Assembly: GCA_903813345.2 (NCBI GenBank)
Contig: CAIIXF020000004.1
Span: 4,483,525-4,547,524, forward strand
Length of the DNA stretch: 64,000 bases
Source: Owenia fusiformis
Lineage: Eukaryota; Annelida; Polychaeta; Sabellida; Oweniidae
Direction of reading: 5' to 3'
Part shown: positions 11,905 to 23,490 of the stretch, piece after piece
Position numbering within the stretch: position 1 is the stretch's first letter
Layout of the letters: each line of letters begins with the position of its first letter
Notes under the pieces: generated by a model
What the model was told of the DNA's origin: nothing
Seen by the model: the letters and a program-made list of their open reading frames with translations, nothing else
The model's database searches: none
Position numbers and translations under genes: made by a program

Positions 11905-14335
11905 CTTTCTTAAAAAAGATTGCCTGCTAAATAGTCCATTTGTCACTCCTATGCATCCTATAGTGAACCTATGAATTGTTAAAAACACGATATTTTTGGG
12001 TTAATTTATGACGATAAGGGTTTCCTGAAGAGATTTAGGCGTTGGACAAAAAGTTAGTTTGGGGAAAAAATAATATAGGCTAATTATTGAAATATTGATT
12101 GTTTTCTATATCTTGAAATGTAAAAATGAAAGCAGCAGAATTAATTTGTCTAAACTTGTGTTTTCAGGGTTAATGAATAAGATATTGTTAAAATATACAA
12201 GAATAACCATGGCCGTCAGATGGGGGGGGGGGCGCACCCCCCCTCTGACAACCCCAATGGGGGAATTTTTTTTTTGAAAAATATTATTCTTTTAATTTTT
12301 TTTCCATTGACTCATACACTTTGAAAGTGCCCAGAAAGCACCAAATAGCATCTTAAAATTGTAAAATTTTCTAGGGGGAGTGGGCCACCCCTCACAACCC
12401 CCACACAAAAAATTGAAAAGCTCTGAATTTATTATGTATTGTCTCAGACACTTTTAAAGTGCCCAGACATCATCAAATAGCTCCTTGATATAGTCAATGT
12501 TTCTGGGGACTAACACTTGCTCCCCCTCTGGCATCCTCATCCCACCTTCCCTTCGCCCCCCCCCAAAAAAAGAATTATGATTTAATCTTTTTTATTGACT
12601 CATACACTTCAAAAGTGCCCAGAAAGAACCAAATAGCATCTTAAAATTATAAAATTTTCTACGGAAGTAGGCAACCCCTCACATTCCCCACAAAACAATT
12701 GACAGAAATTCTGAATTTATTTCATGTATTGTCTCAGTTCAGGTGCCCAGACTTCATCAAATAACACCTTTATATGGTCAATGTTTCTGGGGGACAGATA
12801 TGGGGGAAAAACACTTGCTCCCCCCTTACCCCAACCCTACCTCCCCCTTTGACACCCCCACAATTTGAAAAAAATTGTTGTTCATTTCTTTTATTGACTC
12901 ATACATTTTAAAAGTGAACAGAAAGCACCAAATAATTATCATCTTAAAATTGTAAAATTTTCTAGGAAAGTTGGTCACCCATCACATCCCCCATAAAACG
13001 ATTAAAAAAATATGAATCTCTTGTATTATCTCAGACACTTTTAAAGTGCTCGGACATCATCAAATAGCACCTTGAAATGGTCAATGTTTCTGAGGGAAAA
13101 CCCCTTACTCCCCCTCTGGTATCCTCACCCCACTTCACCCTTTTATCCTCTTTGACACCCCCCCAAAAATTTATTTTTTATTGACTCATACACTTTGAAA
13201 GTGAAAGTAGGGAGGCACTCTCAGAATTAATCAGACAGCATCTTGAATTAGTAAAATTTTCCTGTGCTGCCCACTCGCTCCTCTAAGAAGAAAATGATTA
13301 AAAAATCAGAATTTCTTTAAATTGATTCTATTGCCTTCTAGCACACCCTCCCCCTATTCCAATGTTTCTCCAAATTACTCATACAATATTTAGTCTAAAA
13401 ACAATATGAAGATAATAAAATACTACAAAATAGACTTACGCGCTTTGATTTAGGCGGAAAAAATGACAATTTTATTTTCTCTTCATTAAAAACCGCACCC
13501 CCTTGGAGAAAAATGTCTTACAGGCCTGATAACTTATAAGATAGAGTGCATAATTGCAACTTAGCATATTTTATGATTGAAATATCGCATTTATTCAGAT
13601 ATTTTCTATATCAAGCTTGTAATACATCGAAAATTACTGACTAATTAACTAATTAAGGGTTTCTTTACTGATTTAATTGGGTTGCCAAAAAACAACTAAT
13701 TTCTAACATATCTTAGAAAGGAAAAATGATAGCCCTGGGACCTGGAGACCCATGTTTTTAGCTTCAATGAATAAGACAATGTTAAAATATACAAAAATAA
13801 CTTATCAGATAGTGTACATATTATATAATATGCATGTTTAGCAGATATCAAACGTTTTGTATGATGAAATTAGATGTGTGTCATCACCAAAAGTGACAAA
13901 GAAATCAATAAATTACTTGATTTATGCAGGTGTTTGATGTATAGAAAAATAATATAACATGAAACAGATCCCTGAATCACACCATGTGTAATTAATGAAG
14001 TATGGTTGGATGAGACAATGTGTTGGTGTTCTTAGCTATTATGCCATGTTACCACTATTCCACAGTTGATTTCATCGTTTGTAAGTTTATTACAAAATAG
14101 TATGGTCAATTGAGTCAAAGGCTTTCAAAAATCGCTTTTATATCATGGACATCTTCATTTGCATATATAATTTTTTCCCCAAGGTTGCCCTTTGTCCAAC
14201 CCAGCTAAATCACTTCATAAAACCCTTATGATAGTGATTCCACATTAAAACATCGTGTTTTTACAGATTCAAAGGTTCAGAAAATGACACATCGACTAAA
14301 ATGGTATGTGAGATAATAGCCTTTTTAAAAACAAA
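11905..14335. mobile_element. long-TIR element with internal minisatellite
   Basis: The left segment about 11905-12080 (AAAAACACGAT, then ATAAGGGTTTCCTGAAG and GTTGGACAAA) matches the inverted right segment about 14165-14335 (AAAAACACGATG, ATAAGGGTTTTATGAAG, GTTGGACAAAGG). Between them lie a diverged tandem repeat and a second, direct copy of the inner flank: the string AATGAATAAGA followed by TGTTAAAATATACAA is present at about 12170 and about 13765. No transposase could be read. It is best described as a non-autonomous TIR element of unknown superfamily. Confidence 0.55.
12300..13500 (+). repeat. diverged tandem repeat, about 290-bp dimeric unit
   Basis: Units start with ATTGACTCATACACTTTGAA followed by AGTGCCCAGAAAGCACCAAATAGCATC, at about 12306, 12594, 12893 and 13180 (spacings near 288, 299 and 287). 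Within each unit a second, related half (TTGTCTCAGACACTTTTAAA, then AGTGCCCAGACATCATCAAATAGC) sits about 130 bp downstream, so the unit is a dimer of an older monomer. Homopurine and homopyrimidine runs of G, C and A punctuate the units. Confidence 0.75.
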
Positions 14336-15389
14336 ATAGTCAGCGATGAATACATCCCTTTTACTTAGAATTAAATCAAAGGCAATTATGTGTACTTTTC
14401 CCACTGCACAAAACATTCTGGCCAAGGAGAGAGGAGACAATATCGAATATCTTTTTTCTTGTCTATGATAGCAATGCCGAGTTTATAAGTATAACGTATC
14501 ATGATCTATAGCCTGTTTGTTCCTTATAATAGATAATGATGTCATAACAACAATATTTCATTGTCGCTTGTGGATAATAATTCTGATAATTATGACTGAT
14601 TGTCTAAATTGAATTGTTACGATCTCTTGAGGTACCGCAAGTTGTATTCTTGCCGAGCCGAATTAACTATATTCGACAGGGGTTATACAAAAATAACATG
14701 GTGATATAATCACGCGGTCCTAACTCACCGGGTCGTATCGAAACCAAAACGCCCCGCAAAACCGTTAATTTGAATTTCAAACCTACCCTTTCTTTGGAAA
14801 ATCAATGATTGTGAGTCTCACAGTACACCGTTTTTTCTTCAAACTTGTTCCATTAAAACCTTCACAGATATACCTTTCACTCGAGACATTGTTTTTGAGT
14901 ACAGAGTATCCACGAGACTATGAAACTTCAAACTATACAGTATTTATACGTCAACTCAGTTACCTTAGTAAAGTAGTCAAAACATGCCGAACTCATTTCG
15001 ATCAACCAAGATCATGACTGAAATCACGATCAATCAAACTATGTCTGACATTTAAATCCATCAATACTATCCCCAAGGCCAATTTTGGCCATCTTTCTTT
15101 GCCGTTATTTGCAAAGTAAGTCAAAAATTGATTACTTCCATTTAATTGATTATTCTCATCATCTTTGAAGTGACGTCTAATGATACCTCCGGGATAATGC
15201 AGTAAGGTAGACGTGAAATGAATTGTTTTTCATTTTAATGCCGGGATGTCTTAACCCAGGGGTCTTAACCCTGAAGCCTACTTTGAAAAAACGAGTGTAG
15301 CTTCGTCATATTTGATCATTGTTATTTTAAACACCCGACACTGTCGCTCTACAGAGATTTTTGAAGTATCAATTTCTTGCGAATTGAAA
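14336..15389. other. no gene recognised
   Basis: Apart from the short dispersed repeat at 14735-14835, I see no gene. The open frame near 14805-15017 has no recognisable motif. Confidence 0.4.
14735..14835 (-). repeat. dispersed repeat shared with 54395-54505
   Basis: The reverse complement contains TGAGACTCACAATCAT, GGGTAGGTTTGAAATTCAAA and CGGGGCGTTTTGGTTTC in the same order as 54395-54505. These are two copies of one interspersed repeat in opposite orientations. Confidence 0.6.
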
Positions 15390-15545
15390 ATGCATAGATA
15401 TAAGGGTTATGTACTGGGAGGTTTTAGATATGGGGTTTATCCACAGGGAGATATAGAAATTATCCTATATGAGGTTCAGGATATTGGCCAATATAATTAT
15501 TATATTGGCCTCGGGATAATCCCAATATCCTGAACCGACTATAGG
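15390..15545. repeat. palindromic repeat, GGGTTATGTACTGGGAGG family
   Basis: It starts with GGGTTATGTACTGGGAGGTT and contains a strong inner hairpin, GGTTCAGGATATTGG paired with CCAATATCCTGAACC. The same starting sequence recurs at 16699 and 45277. Confidence 0.6.
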
Positions 15546-15856
15546 ATAATATGTTTATCCCATACCAATCTTGGTCATCTGGTTCACATTGTTCAATCGT
15601 GGAAATATTTTAGAATATCCATGTCCAGTTTTGTTTTCTTGGCCGTGGGCGGATTTTCCTGTTCTCTCAAATATTCCCACATTTATTTTCTCGAAATTTT
15701 TGATTGATTAAGTGGATGCTCATTCCCTTTTTTAAACCATCAAACAGATCCCGATAGTCTGTGTTTTCTCCATTGTCGTTTACAGTCATTACGCGAACGT
15801 TACAAATTATGAACAAATATGCTAGCGGCGATTATGACGTAGCGGGCAGATATACT

Positions 15857-16588
15857 ATAGAGAGGTTAAGCAACACCACTTTTTACAACGTAAACCGCGA
15901 ACGGGAAGGCGCGCGCAGGTTTTTCTCAGGATGTGACGTCATATTGTTCTACTTATTTCCCGGTTTACGTACATCCAAACGTGAAAAATCAAAGTCTAAG
16001 TAGGTCGTTCCGTAAAGGATTTTTCATACTTTATCAAGTTCGATTGAGATAAATATGATATAGGTCGAATACATAAATATGTTTGACACAAATTTGTGTA
16101 TATATCGAGATCATTTGTGTCCAATCTAATCAAATATAACTTGAATATTGATGCACCCATTCCATATGTAAAATCAGATGAGATTACATGCAATTGCAAT
16201 TATCACATGTCAACTCATCCTAATTCTTTATACATATTGTGATACCATACTAATAAAACTATGAATGCTTTGAAGACTTGTTTTAAAGATATTATTGCGT
16301 CCAGTTGTATTTTGTAAGATTCAAGATGTCATAGAACGCTACCAGGGTGTGAAACATCTCCTTTGTTAACACTTCAATTTGTCAATAAAGTAATATTTTT
16401 TACACTTTTAAAGTAGAAAATAAAAGAAAGGCCGCTAAGAAAAAGAAAAAAATCATTTTGAGGTTTGCGTTTGCGTTACGTCTAAAGTGCTCAGCTTAAA
16501 GCACTTTTGTTCATAGTACGTAAACGGGAACGTAAAGGTTTACGTTTGCGGTTCGCGTCATAAAAAATCGTCTTGCTTAACCTCTCTA
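15857..16588. mobile_element. MITE with TAGAGAGGTTAAGCAA termini
   Basis: The left end TAGAGAGGTTAAGCAA and the right end TTGCTTAACCTCTCTA are perfect 16-base inverted repeats. Inside, diverged arms continue with TTTACGT and CGCGAACGG type words. Both sides are flanked by GCGGGCAGATAT-type sequence belonging to the surrounding hairpin repeats, so this is a nested insertion. No coding capacity was recognised. Confidence 0.65.
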
Positions 16589-16698
16589 ATATCTGCCCGC
16601 TCGGAGCGGGACGTAAAGCTATATCTGCCCGCTGATGAAAATATAAGATTTTACAAACCGGCTTTATGTACCTGTAACACGTCCAAGTATGGGATAAA

Positions 16699-16838
16699 TA
16701 AGGGTTATGTACTGGGAGGTTTTGGATACAGGTTTATCCCACGGGAAATATGTGTATCTCACGAGGGACCGCAGGGACCCCTGGAGGATATTTCCCGCGG
16801 GATAAACACTGTATCCACAACCGACCGTACATAACTGG
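16699..16838. repeat. palindromic repeat, GGGTTATGTACTGGGAGG family
   Basis: It begins AAGGGTTATGTACTGGGAGG and ends ACCGACCGTACATAACTGG, so the two ends form imperfect inverted repeats as in the copies at 15390 and 45277. The centre has a CCCGCGGG-type hairpin. Confidence 0.6.
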
Positions 16839-17179
16839 TGTATCTCATACTTGAGTGGGTTTGGGGAAGATATAACCTTTACCATCTTTTTCAAATGACA
16901 AGATAGGCCTATACTGTTAAAGCACAATTTATATTTAACATTTTCATAATATTCCTTCAGCTCAATACAATAGAATTGTAACATTTAAACTTTTTGAAAA
17001 ATTTTAAACTTTTGAAATTTAAATTTTTAAATTTTTTAAACTTTTGAAAATTCCCGGGAGCGGGATGGATATATTATATCTGCCCGCATTTGGCCTAGAG
17101 CGGGACATATACAATATATCCTGCCCGCTCCTTAGATATGATATATATTCCCGGGTGATAGCTACCCCAAACCCACTCA

Positions 17180-17288
17180 AGTATGAAATACATGCATATA
17201 TCTACCTGAGGGACCGTAGGGACCGAAGGTAGATGTGCATATCTCACGAGGGATGAACCCAATATCCAAACCGACCGTACATAACTGC
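17180..17288. repeat. palindromic repeat, right part of same family
   Basis: Most of this piece (TATCTACCTGAGGGACCGTA, TGTGCATATCTCACGAGGGA, CCGACCGTACATAACTGC) is almost the same as 45325-45413. The left part of the element has been replaced by T/A-rich sequence and by other hairpins with CTGCCCGC words (17085-17150). Confidence 0.6.
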
Positions 17289-17589
17289 TTTATCCTATAC
17301 CAAGTAAAGTTTTCTAATTTTCTTTCAATTTTATTTTCATTTTTTCAAATTGTTTTCACATTTTTCTATTTTTTTCTATTTTTTCTATTTTTTTCATTTT
17401 CAATTTTTTCACATTTTTTTCAATTTTTTTTTATTTTTTCACATTTTTTTTTCGAAGCGGGAAGATACGCCCTGGAGCGGGAGATATGGCGGGGGATATG
17501 GAGGTTCAGGAAATGGAAACCTCAAAATCAGGATAAGGGATATATCTTACCAACTTATCTCCCTAAAACTCTACTTGGCATAGGATAAA
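17289..17589. mobile_element. short MITE with internal T-rich expansion
   Basis: The ends TTTATCCTATACCAAGTAAA and the inverted partner TCTACTTGGCATAGGATAAA match those of the 203-bp element at 45414-45616. The right half is nearly the same as that copy. The left half holds a run of about 150 bases made almost only of T with A and C, absent from the 45-kb copy. The phenylalanine-rich open frames over it are artefacts of this composition. Confidence 0.65.
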
Positions 17590-17964
17590 GCCATTTATAC
17601 CATTACTAGAGCAATACGATTTCATTTGAAATAGAGAAATGAATACAACGTGGATAATGTGTTTTTTTAAAGATGTTATAAAATGGCATTTGGAATCTCT
17701 AATTTGCTCGTACTTAGCAATCACTAAATGTTGTTATTTTTGCGGACATTTTGGAGTCATGTGACCATTACAGTTTTGATGTAGAGTTGGACTAAGTAAT
17801 TCTGGCGCAAAAGTAGGTAGGAAAGTATCCCAACAAATTTTGGACAGTCATATGTTGGATTTGGGCTATTTTCTGAGGATTTTAACAGGTACATATGTTA
17901 GGCCAATGCATTATCTCCAGGAAAAGCACTCATAGAGATGATAAAATAATTTCGATTTTTGAAA
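17590..17964. other. no gene recognised
   Basis: Nothing identifiable was seen in this 375-base stretch. Confidence 0.4.
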
Positions 17965-18381
17965 CAGGTGAGATGCAAACAACCCACCCACATGTTTTCT
18001 CTAAAATGTTGTCCTGACTATCAACCCCTTCCACCCCTGCTTTTTCCAATTTCTTTGCATCAATATGCTGCATTTTTAGACACAGTTAACCCCTTTAAAG
18101 GAATACGTGATTCATTTTCGATAAAGTGGAAACCAATATTCTCCATGTTAGTATTCCAGAGGAAAAACTCAAAGCAACTAAAATCCATTGCTTTCAGCTA
18201 ATTTTGGTCAACTATAATGGGTATTTTTAAAACCCCTGGAGGAATTAATTAAGTTTAATTATGTGTCAAAACGCAACATATTAATGCAACAAAAATTGGA
18301 AAAGCAGGGGTGAAAGAGGTTGAAAATCAGGACAACATTTCAGAAAGAACATGGGGTCGGGTTGTTTGCATCTTCCCTGGT
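17965..18381. mobile_element. foldback MITE with about 120-bp arms
   Basis: The left arm (GATGCAAACAACCCACCCAC, AAATGTTGTCCTGA, CACCCCTGCTTTTTCC) is the inverted, diverged partner of the right arm ending near 18381 (GATGCAAACAACCCGACCCC when read in reverse). The loop of about 170 bp has no recognised content. Confidence 0.65.
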
Positions 18382-18734
18382 CGTGAATTACGGTCATCGG
18401 CTGAACCAAAGTAGAAATATGCATTTGTATCACATTCGCACGCATTTATAGAACATTTCAATCGATTGCATTTCAGTCCGGGAAGAATCGTTAAAAATCC
18501 TATATGCGTTACTGAAGAATTATGATTGTATAACTTACATGCTTTTAAATATCCAATGCTTACATCCAATGCTTACATGAAAGTTTGGTCAACTTTTGAA
18601 TTTAGCTGTTCTTCACACTGAAAAAGAATATGTATTTACAGGGTTATTTACAGAATATGTATATACTGGATTTTATCTATCCCACATCATTTGAGACTGA
18701 ATGCTCTATCTTGTATGAGTACTTGTATCTACAA

Positions 18735-18900
18735 CTATTTTTGAGGTTATGAGTATTGGCTATCAATTGGCTATCAATTTCTAATTTTTTTTGTATCTAA
18801 TTGATAGCCAATATCACAATCCAAGACAAGAAGACCAATTGTAATGACTTCAGTATGAATGAAATGTCCCTTGGTCTTCTGGTTTTGGATTGTGATATTG
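18735..18900. repeat. nested inverted repeats
   Basis: GGCTATCAATT near 18768 pairs with AATTGATAGCC near 18800. Next to it, ATATCACAATCCAAGAC followed by AAGAAGACCAA (about 18811-18838) pairs with TTGGTCTTCTGG and TTTTGGATTGTGATAT (about 18870-18898). These are two adjacent hairpins, probably a decayed MITE. Confidence 0.55.
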
Positions 18901-21130
18901 GTTCTTGAATGGTCGGGGGGGGGGAGGGGGTATTAGACATTGTTTCTTTTCACGTTAGATCATGGTTTTGGGCTATATGGGGTTTGTTTTTCTTGACTGG
19001 TATGCACTTGGAGTTTGCTTTTTTATGTAAACGTTCCTTGAATTATTGCTCTATCTTCATATGTTACTTTTTATGTAAACATTACTTTTATAATATATTC
19101 TATTTTTATTCTTGTACTCTTCTTTTATAAGGAGGAAATAAAGATGATACAATACAAAACAATACATTTGACAATCGTGTCACGTGACGTAGCATTTCTG
19201 CTCTGGAAATGAAATCCAATTTTCCGCGAAAACACACATGTGGTGATTTTATATCCCCAATATAATGAAAAATGAACATTTTGAAGTGTTTGGGGTTCAC
19301 CCTCGTAACGAGTGGTGGAAGGTGCATGTTACGTGTATCAAGTTCCAATTTCAGAATGTTTTGTGTTTTATTGATTTTTGAATGTTGTCCTTCATGAATT
19401 TGAATTATCTAGTATTTAATATAATTAACCCCTTGGCCTTCTACAAAACTGTGTCTATAAAAAGAATTTAGTCAAACGTTTTGAAATAAAACATATCAAG
19501 AGAAAGTTTATGCGATATCGAGTTCCAATTTTAGACGACACCTTGAAACTTAAATTCCAGACATGCAGACATGAACCTTTGTTTTTTGAAAATGTATAGA
19601 ATTCCAATGTAAGAAAAACACCATCGGGGAGACATTATAATTGCATCCGTTCACTAATACGATTTAGTATTTCTTCGGGGGATTCGGTGTATTGTTCACG
19701 ACATTCTAATAAAGGCCTTTGTATGGTGAACGGCATTAAACTGTTCAACGTAAGCTATTACATAAAATAGGAGATAGAACATGAGATTCATCAATGACAT
19801 TCTGTCATCCAACCCATCATCAGAGCTTATTATCCATCAGCGTTCTGGTCAATAATACACCCTCTCCATAAGTTTGGCAACAGGAAATTTCAATTGGATG
19901 GCATATTAGCCCATCAGTGTTTGAACCACAATTTTGTCCATAATTACTATAGTTCGAAAATGACTTTGATCGCTAAACATCAATAGAATTTAATGAGTGT
20001 TCCAATGAGGGACGTGTAGTTGCAAAACTTATTGAAGGGGTGTCGATTGCATTTTACATATTCGGGTGTCTGAGTTCCCGAGTCGAGTTGTATTACATAC
20101 CATATCAAATCACACTGATTGCATCGCCTGTTGTCGCCAGTTATTACTGTCTACACAAGGAAATTCCAGTAATTTGTCTTACCTGATCATCACGAAGCTT
20201 TATCCTGAATGACGTCTTTTGTCCGTTACAGATCAGGCAGAATCATTATACAATATAACCGGCTTCATTAAAATCAATAACGCGGAAAATGATAGGGGTT
20301 ACGATATAATAAACATGATCTGGCTTCATAATTGACGTTTGTACTTCTTCTAATGATTTCAAAGTCACATCGGTTCCACAGAAGTATGATACTGTTTATT
20401 CGTAACGGGCATGGTTTAATCGAGACTAAACTTAGCATCTCTCTGGTGTGAGATTGTGATATGTTCGCTTGTCAAGTTATCTTTCGAGCTCACCTCTTTT
20501 GCGAGTATGAATGGTAAATTGCTATAAAGTAAAAGGTACAAATGCGCCCACAGCAGAAGATAAAATAGACCAAAAAAGAAAACATAAGGTTACTATATGA
20601 TATATGCCAAACGTGATAAAACATACAAGCGATATTTGTTAATAAGGATTCGAGCTTGATTTAAGCTAAATTCGACTTCGACATAAAAAGAACCTGAATT
20701 ACAGTTTAGTAACGGAAGAGATATTGAAAACCTGCATTCTACTGTCTGGTACCTTTTCACATTTTATGCAATCGTGAGGTGTCATGACATACATTTGACA
20801 CGTTAACAAATTACTTTCCTCGTTAAGTATTTGTCTCACCTTTAACATTTCTTAAAGCGTTTTTATGGATTTGCTGTATAAGATAGTGTTAATTTAAAAG
20901 ATTTGTGCTAGACTAGACGATTAAACCTTTTTTAAAAAACAAACTTTTGACCATTATGTTGCGCATAAAAACTACATCGCTATGTTTATGCTTATCTTAT
21001 ATAACCTCGACCCTTTGACCTTTGTCGTTGCTTGCTTATCTCAAATACACGTCAATGATATCCTTATATAGCTTCTAATTATAAACAAGACAATGCCAAA
21101 CGGTCATCGAATTGATATGTTATAATCACT
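18901..21130. other. no gene recognised; possible retroelement tail
   Basis: At 19040-19170 a T-rich segment ends in GGAGGAAATAAAGATGATAC and then ACAATACAAAACAATAC. This resembles a LINE-type 3' end with a short tandem tail, but no RT sequence precedes it. The rest shows nothing identifiable beyond the weak repeat match at 19852-19900. Confidence 0.4.
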
Positions 21131-21410
21131 ATTATTACCACCTTGCCGGGTCAGTTCTAGGGGTTTAAGTGCTCGTTAAGAAGGCATTTATTTTACTATA
21201 TCGACCTGACGTCATAGTGGCGGTCCATAATGGCAGTCAATAATGCAATTAATGACCAACAATTTTCCCCGGGAAACTTAGATATCGTTCAGTGCGTAAG
21301 ATTTTCTTGCTATTTCAGGCCTGGTCATTAACGGTGCTAATAATACTAATAACGTCATTTCTGCGGGCAATATAGTGCAATAATGGACCGAGGGCTATTA
21401 TTGAGCTGTT
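21131..21410 (-). repeat. empty-site relative of the 40.3-44.0 kb repeat
   Basis: In reverse complement this segment runs GTGGCGGTCAATA-type sequence, GACGTCA, GATATAGT, AATGCCTTCTTAACGAGCAC, then TTAAACCCCTAGAACTG and CCCGGCAAGGTGGTAATAAT. It matches 40745-40960 continued directly by 43958-43999, without the 3-kb insert between them. The end at 21358-21410 (AACGTCATTTCTGCGGGCAA) matches 40340-40400. Confidence 0.7.
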
Positions 21411-23209
21411 GTTTTTTAAAATGAACCAATTATTACAAGCAACGTTTACTTACCTCGAAATCTTGAAATAATGGCCAAAAGTCCAAAAGAGGACAGTATC
21501 TAGCCATAGATGTTCATTTTTCACAGATTCATTCGAAGTCAATTCATATGTCGAAGTGAATCCAATAATGTATTACCTTACGTTTTGAGTAGCTAGGTAG
21601 TTGCCTTGCCTCTATGTTTCTGATTACACCCCTTAATAAACACTATATTGGTTGTACCATGAGCAGCTTAGAAATACGAGGTCGATGTGTTAGCCTAATC
21701 CTACATTGCTAACGTCTTCGATAAATCCTCTAAATTAAATTAATTTCTTAAAAGACAGATCGGCTCTTCGTGTACAACCTCTAATGCAAAGCACATGCGT
21801 GAGTGAAGAACATCTTGATTGGATTTCGGGTGTAATCAGCTGTAATGATATCTGATGTGAATTGATGTGGAGTCAACAACAAGTGGCAAATGACACATTC
21901 GTTAGTATAAAATGTATTATTATGCACCTCATTAAAATACTCAAATCTGTTTGGTTAAGAGCTGCAGGGTCTATTGCCATACGTGGCAGCAAGATCTCGT
22001 TCTATCCAGTATTGAAGCAACGAGATCTCCAAACACCCCGTATGCCAGAATATCTATCCTCGAAAAAAATACTACTCGGCTTCTGTTTTAGTAGACATTC
22101 TTTACAATAAAGTATTTCTTCACAATTTAACACCATCTTTTATTTATCTACTGTAAATTAATGGTAGGAATGTTATATTATCCAAGGGAGGTACATAATA
22201 AAATATAGGTTGTTCAATTATGTAATCATAAGATAATAAACTTCCAATTTTCTATGACCTTCCTACTGGTTGTCATCAATTTTTTCTTCTTTTTTTTATC
22301 TATAATCCTACTAAGGGTAATAACCACATTTTGATGCTGAAAATGAAAAATATCTTAAAATAGTTTTCATTTTTTTATTTAGAAGATTTTGTCTTTTGTT
22401 ATTTAAAGAACTAAATAATATCTACTTATTGTTAAAATTGATGCACCCGTGGAAAGAGAGGTGTTCAAAAATATACGAAGACAAAAAATACGTCGGTTAT
22501 GAAATGTTTGTTTTAAAAAAAAATCTTCTTGATGTGTCTAAACATAGTTCTGGTATAGCGTCCATTTATAAAAATTAAAAATGACTCCTCAGGGGAGATT
22601 CTTTTGAAGCAAGTATATTAAAATAAAAATAGATATTTGCTTACACATTCGATAACTTTCATATACTCAAATCGATTGACCTTAGCAAAGCCAAACGAAT
22701 CAATTGATTAATTATTGTTGGTTCTGCAACAGGCCCCTGTTTCCAATAATTTGCGGACAATAATCAGTGGTTTCAGTAACTTTGTGTACAAGAGGCAGAT
22801 GAAAAATACAAGAGGCGGCATTCAAAGTAACCAATTTTACGCTCCCGACAATGCAAATTCTGTTTATTTTAGAGTCCATGGACTGAAAGAAAGATGTCCA
22901 AGGTTTGTCAAGGTCATTTTCACGTGTGATGTGGCAAGACATGGCCATGGACTCCACAAAAAAACACCTGGAACTGTGGAATGACTAGGGCAACTTATAT
23001 AGAATGTCATTTACCTTTTATAAGATAACTTACCCTTACACAGGTTGCATTTCACAAATCCAAATGCACCTGTTGAATTGAGCACTTTTGATATAAATCA
23101 AAATCTAGAATTGTCATTATTAAAATGAGAGTGATGTATTAATAGATGATTCACTTGTGATTATGTGAATATCAGATTCATTTTAGTTTTTTACCACCTC
23201 CAGAGGGTA
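21411..23209. other. no gene recognised
   Basis: The longest frame of interest, at 22715-22984, opens at TTG rather than ATG, has a long competing frame on the other strand and shows no known motif. I do not call it a gene. Confidence 0.4.
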
Positions 23210-23375
23210 CAGGGTGTTCCAAAAGTAACAGGACTGGTGCTGGTATTTTGTTAAATATACACCAATTTTCTTCAAAATTTTACATAATGTACCTTCATGT
23301 TTTGTAGCTAAAATTGCCAAATTACATAATTTTTGTCGAAACTGATTTAGAAACTAGCCGATGACTACTCATCGG
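23210..23375 (+). mobile_element. solo end of a mariner-type element
   Basis: TA is followed by CAGGGTGTTCCAAAAGTAAC, the terminal pattern of the other mariner-like elements in the window. I found no matching right end nearby, so this is a truncated relic. Confidence 0.45.
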
Positions 23376-23447
23376 CCGGCGCCCGGCGCATATGTGGCCT
23401 AGGCATTAGAGAGAGACCGAGGTGGGAGGTATCCCCCTCCCCTCTAC

Positions 23448-23490
23448 ACCAAACTTGTTCTCACTACGTTTTCGAAAATTGCCTGAAAGG
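23448..23490 (+). repeat. fragment of the 6.7-8.1 kb foldback end
   Basis: ACACCAAACTTGTTCTCACT followed by ACGTTTTCGAAAA matches the terminus seen at about 7535-7575. Confidence 0.6.

Noticed and set aside
17235-17588. Phenylalanine-rich 117-codon frame
   Set aside because: It is a by-product of a T-rich low-complexity tract inside a MITE.
22715-22984. 89-codon frame, possible exon
   Set aside because: It opens at TTG, has a competing frame on the opposite strand, and lacks recognisable motifs or clear splice signals.
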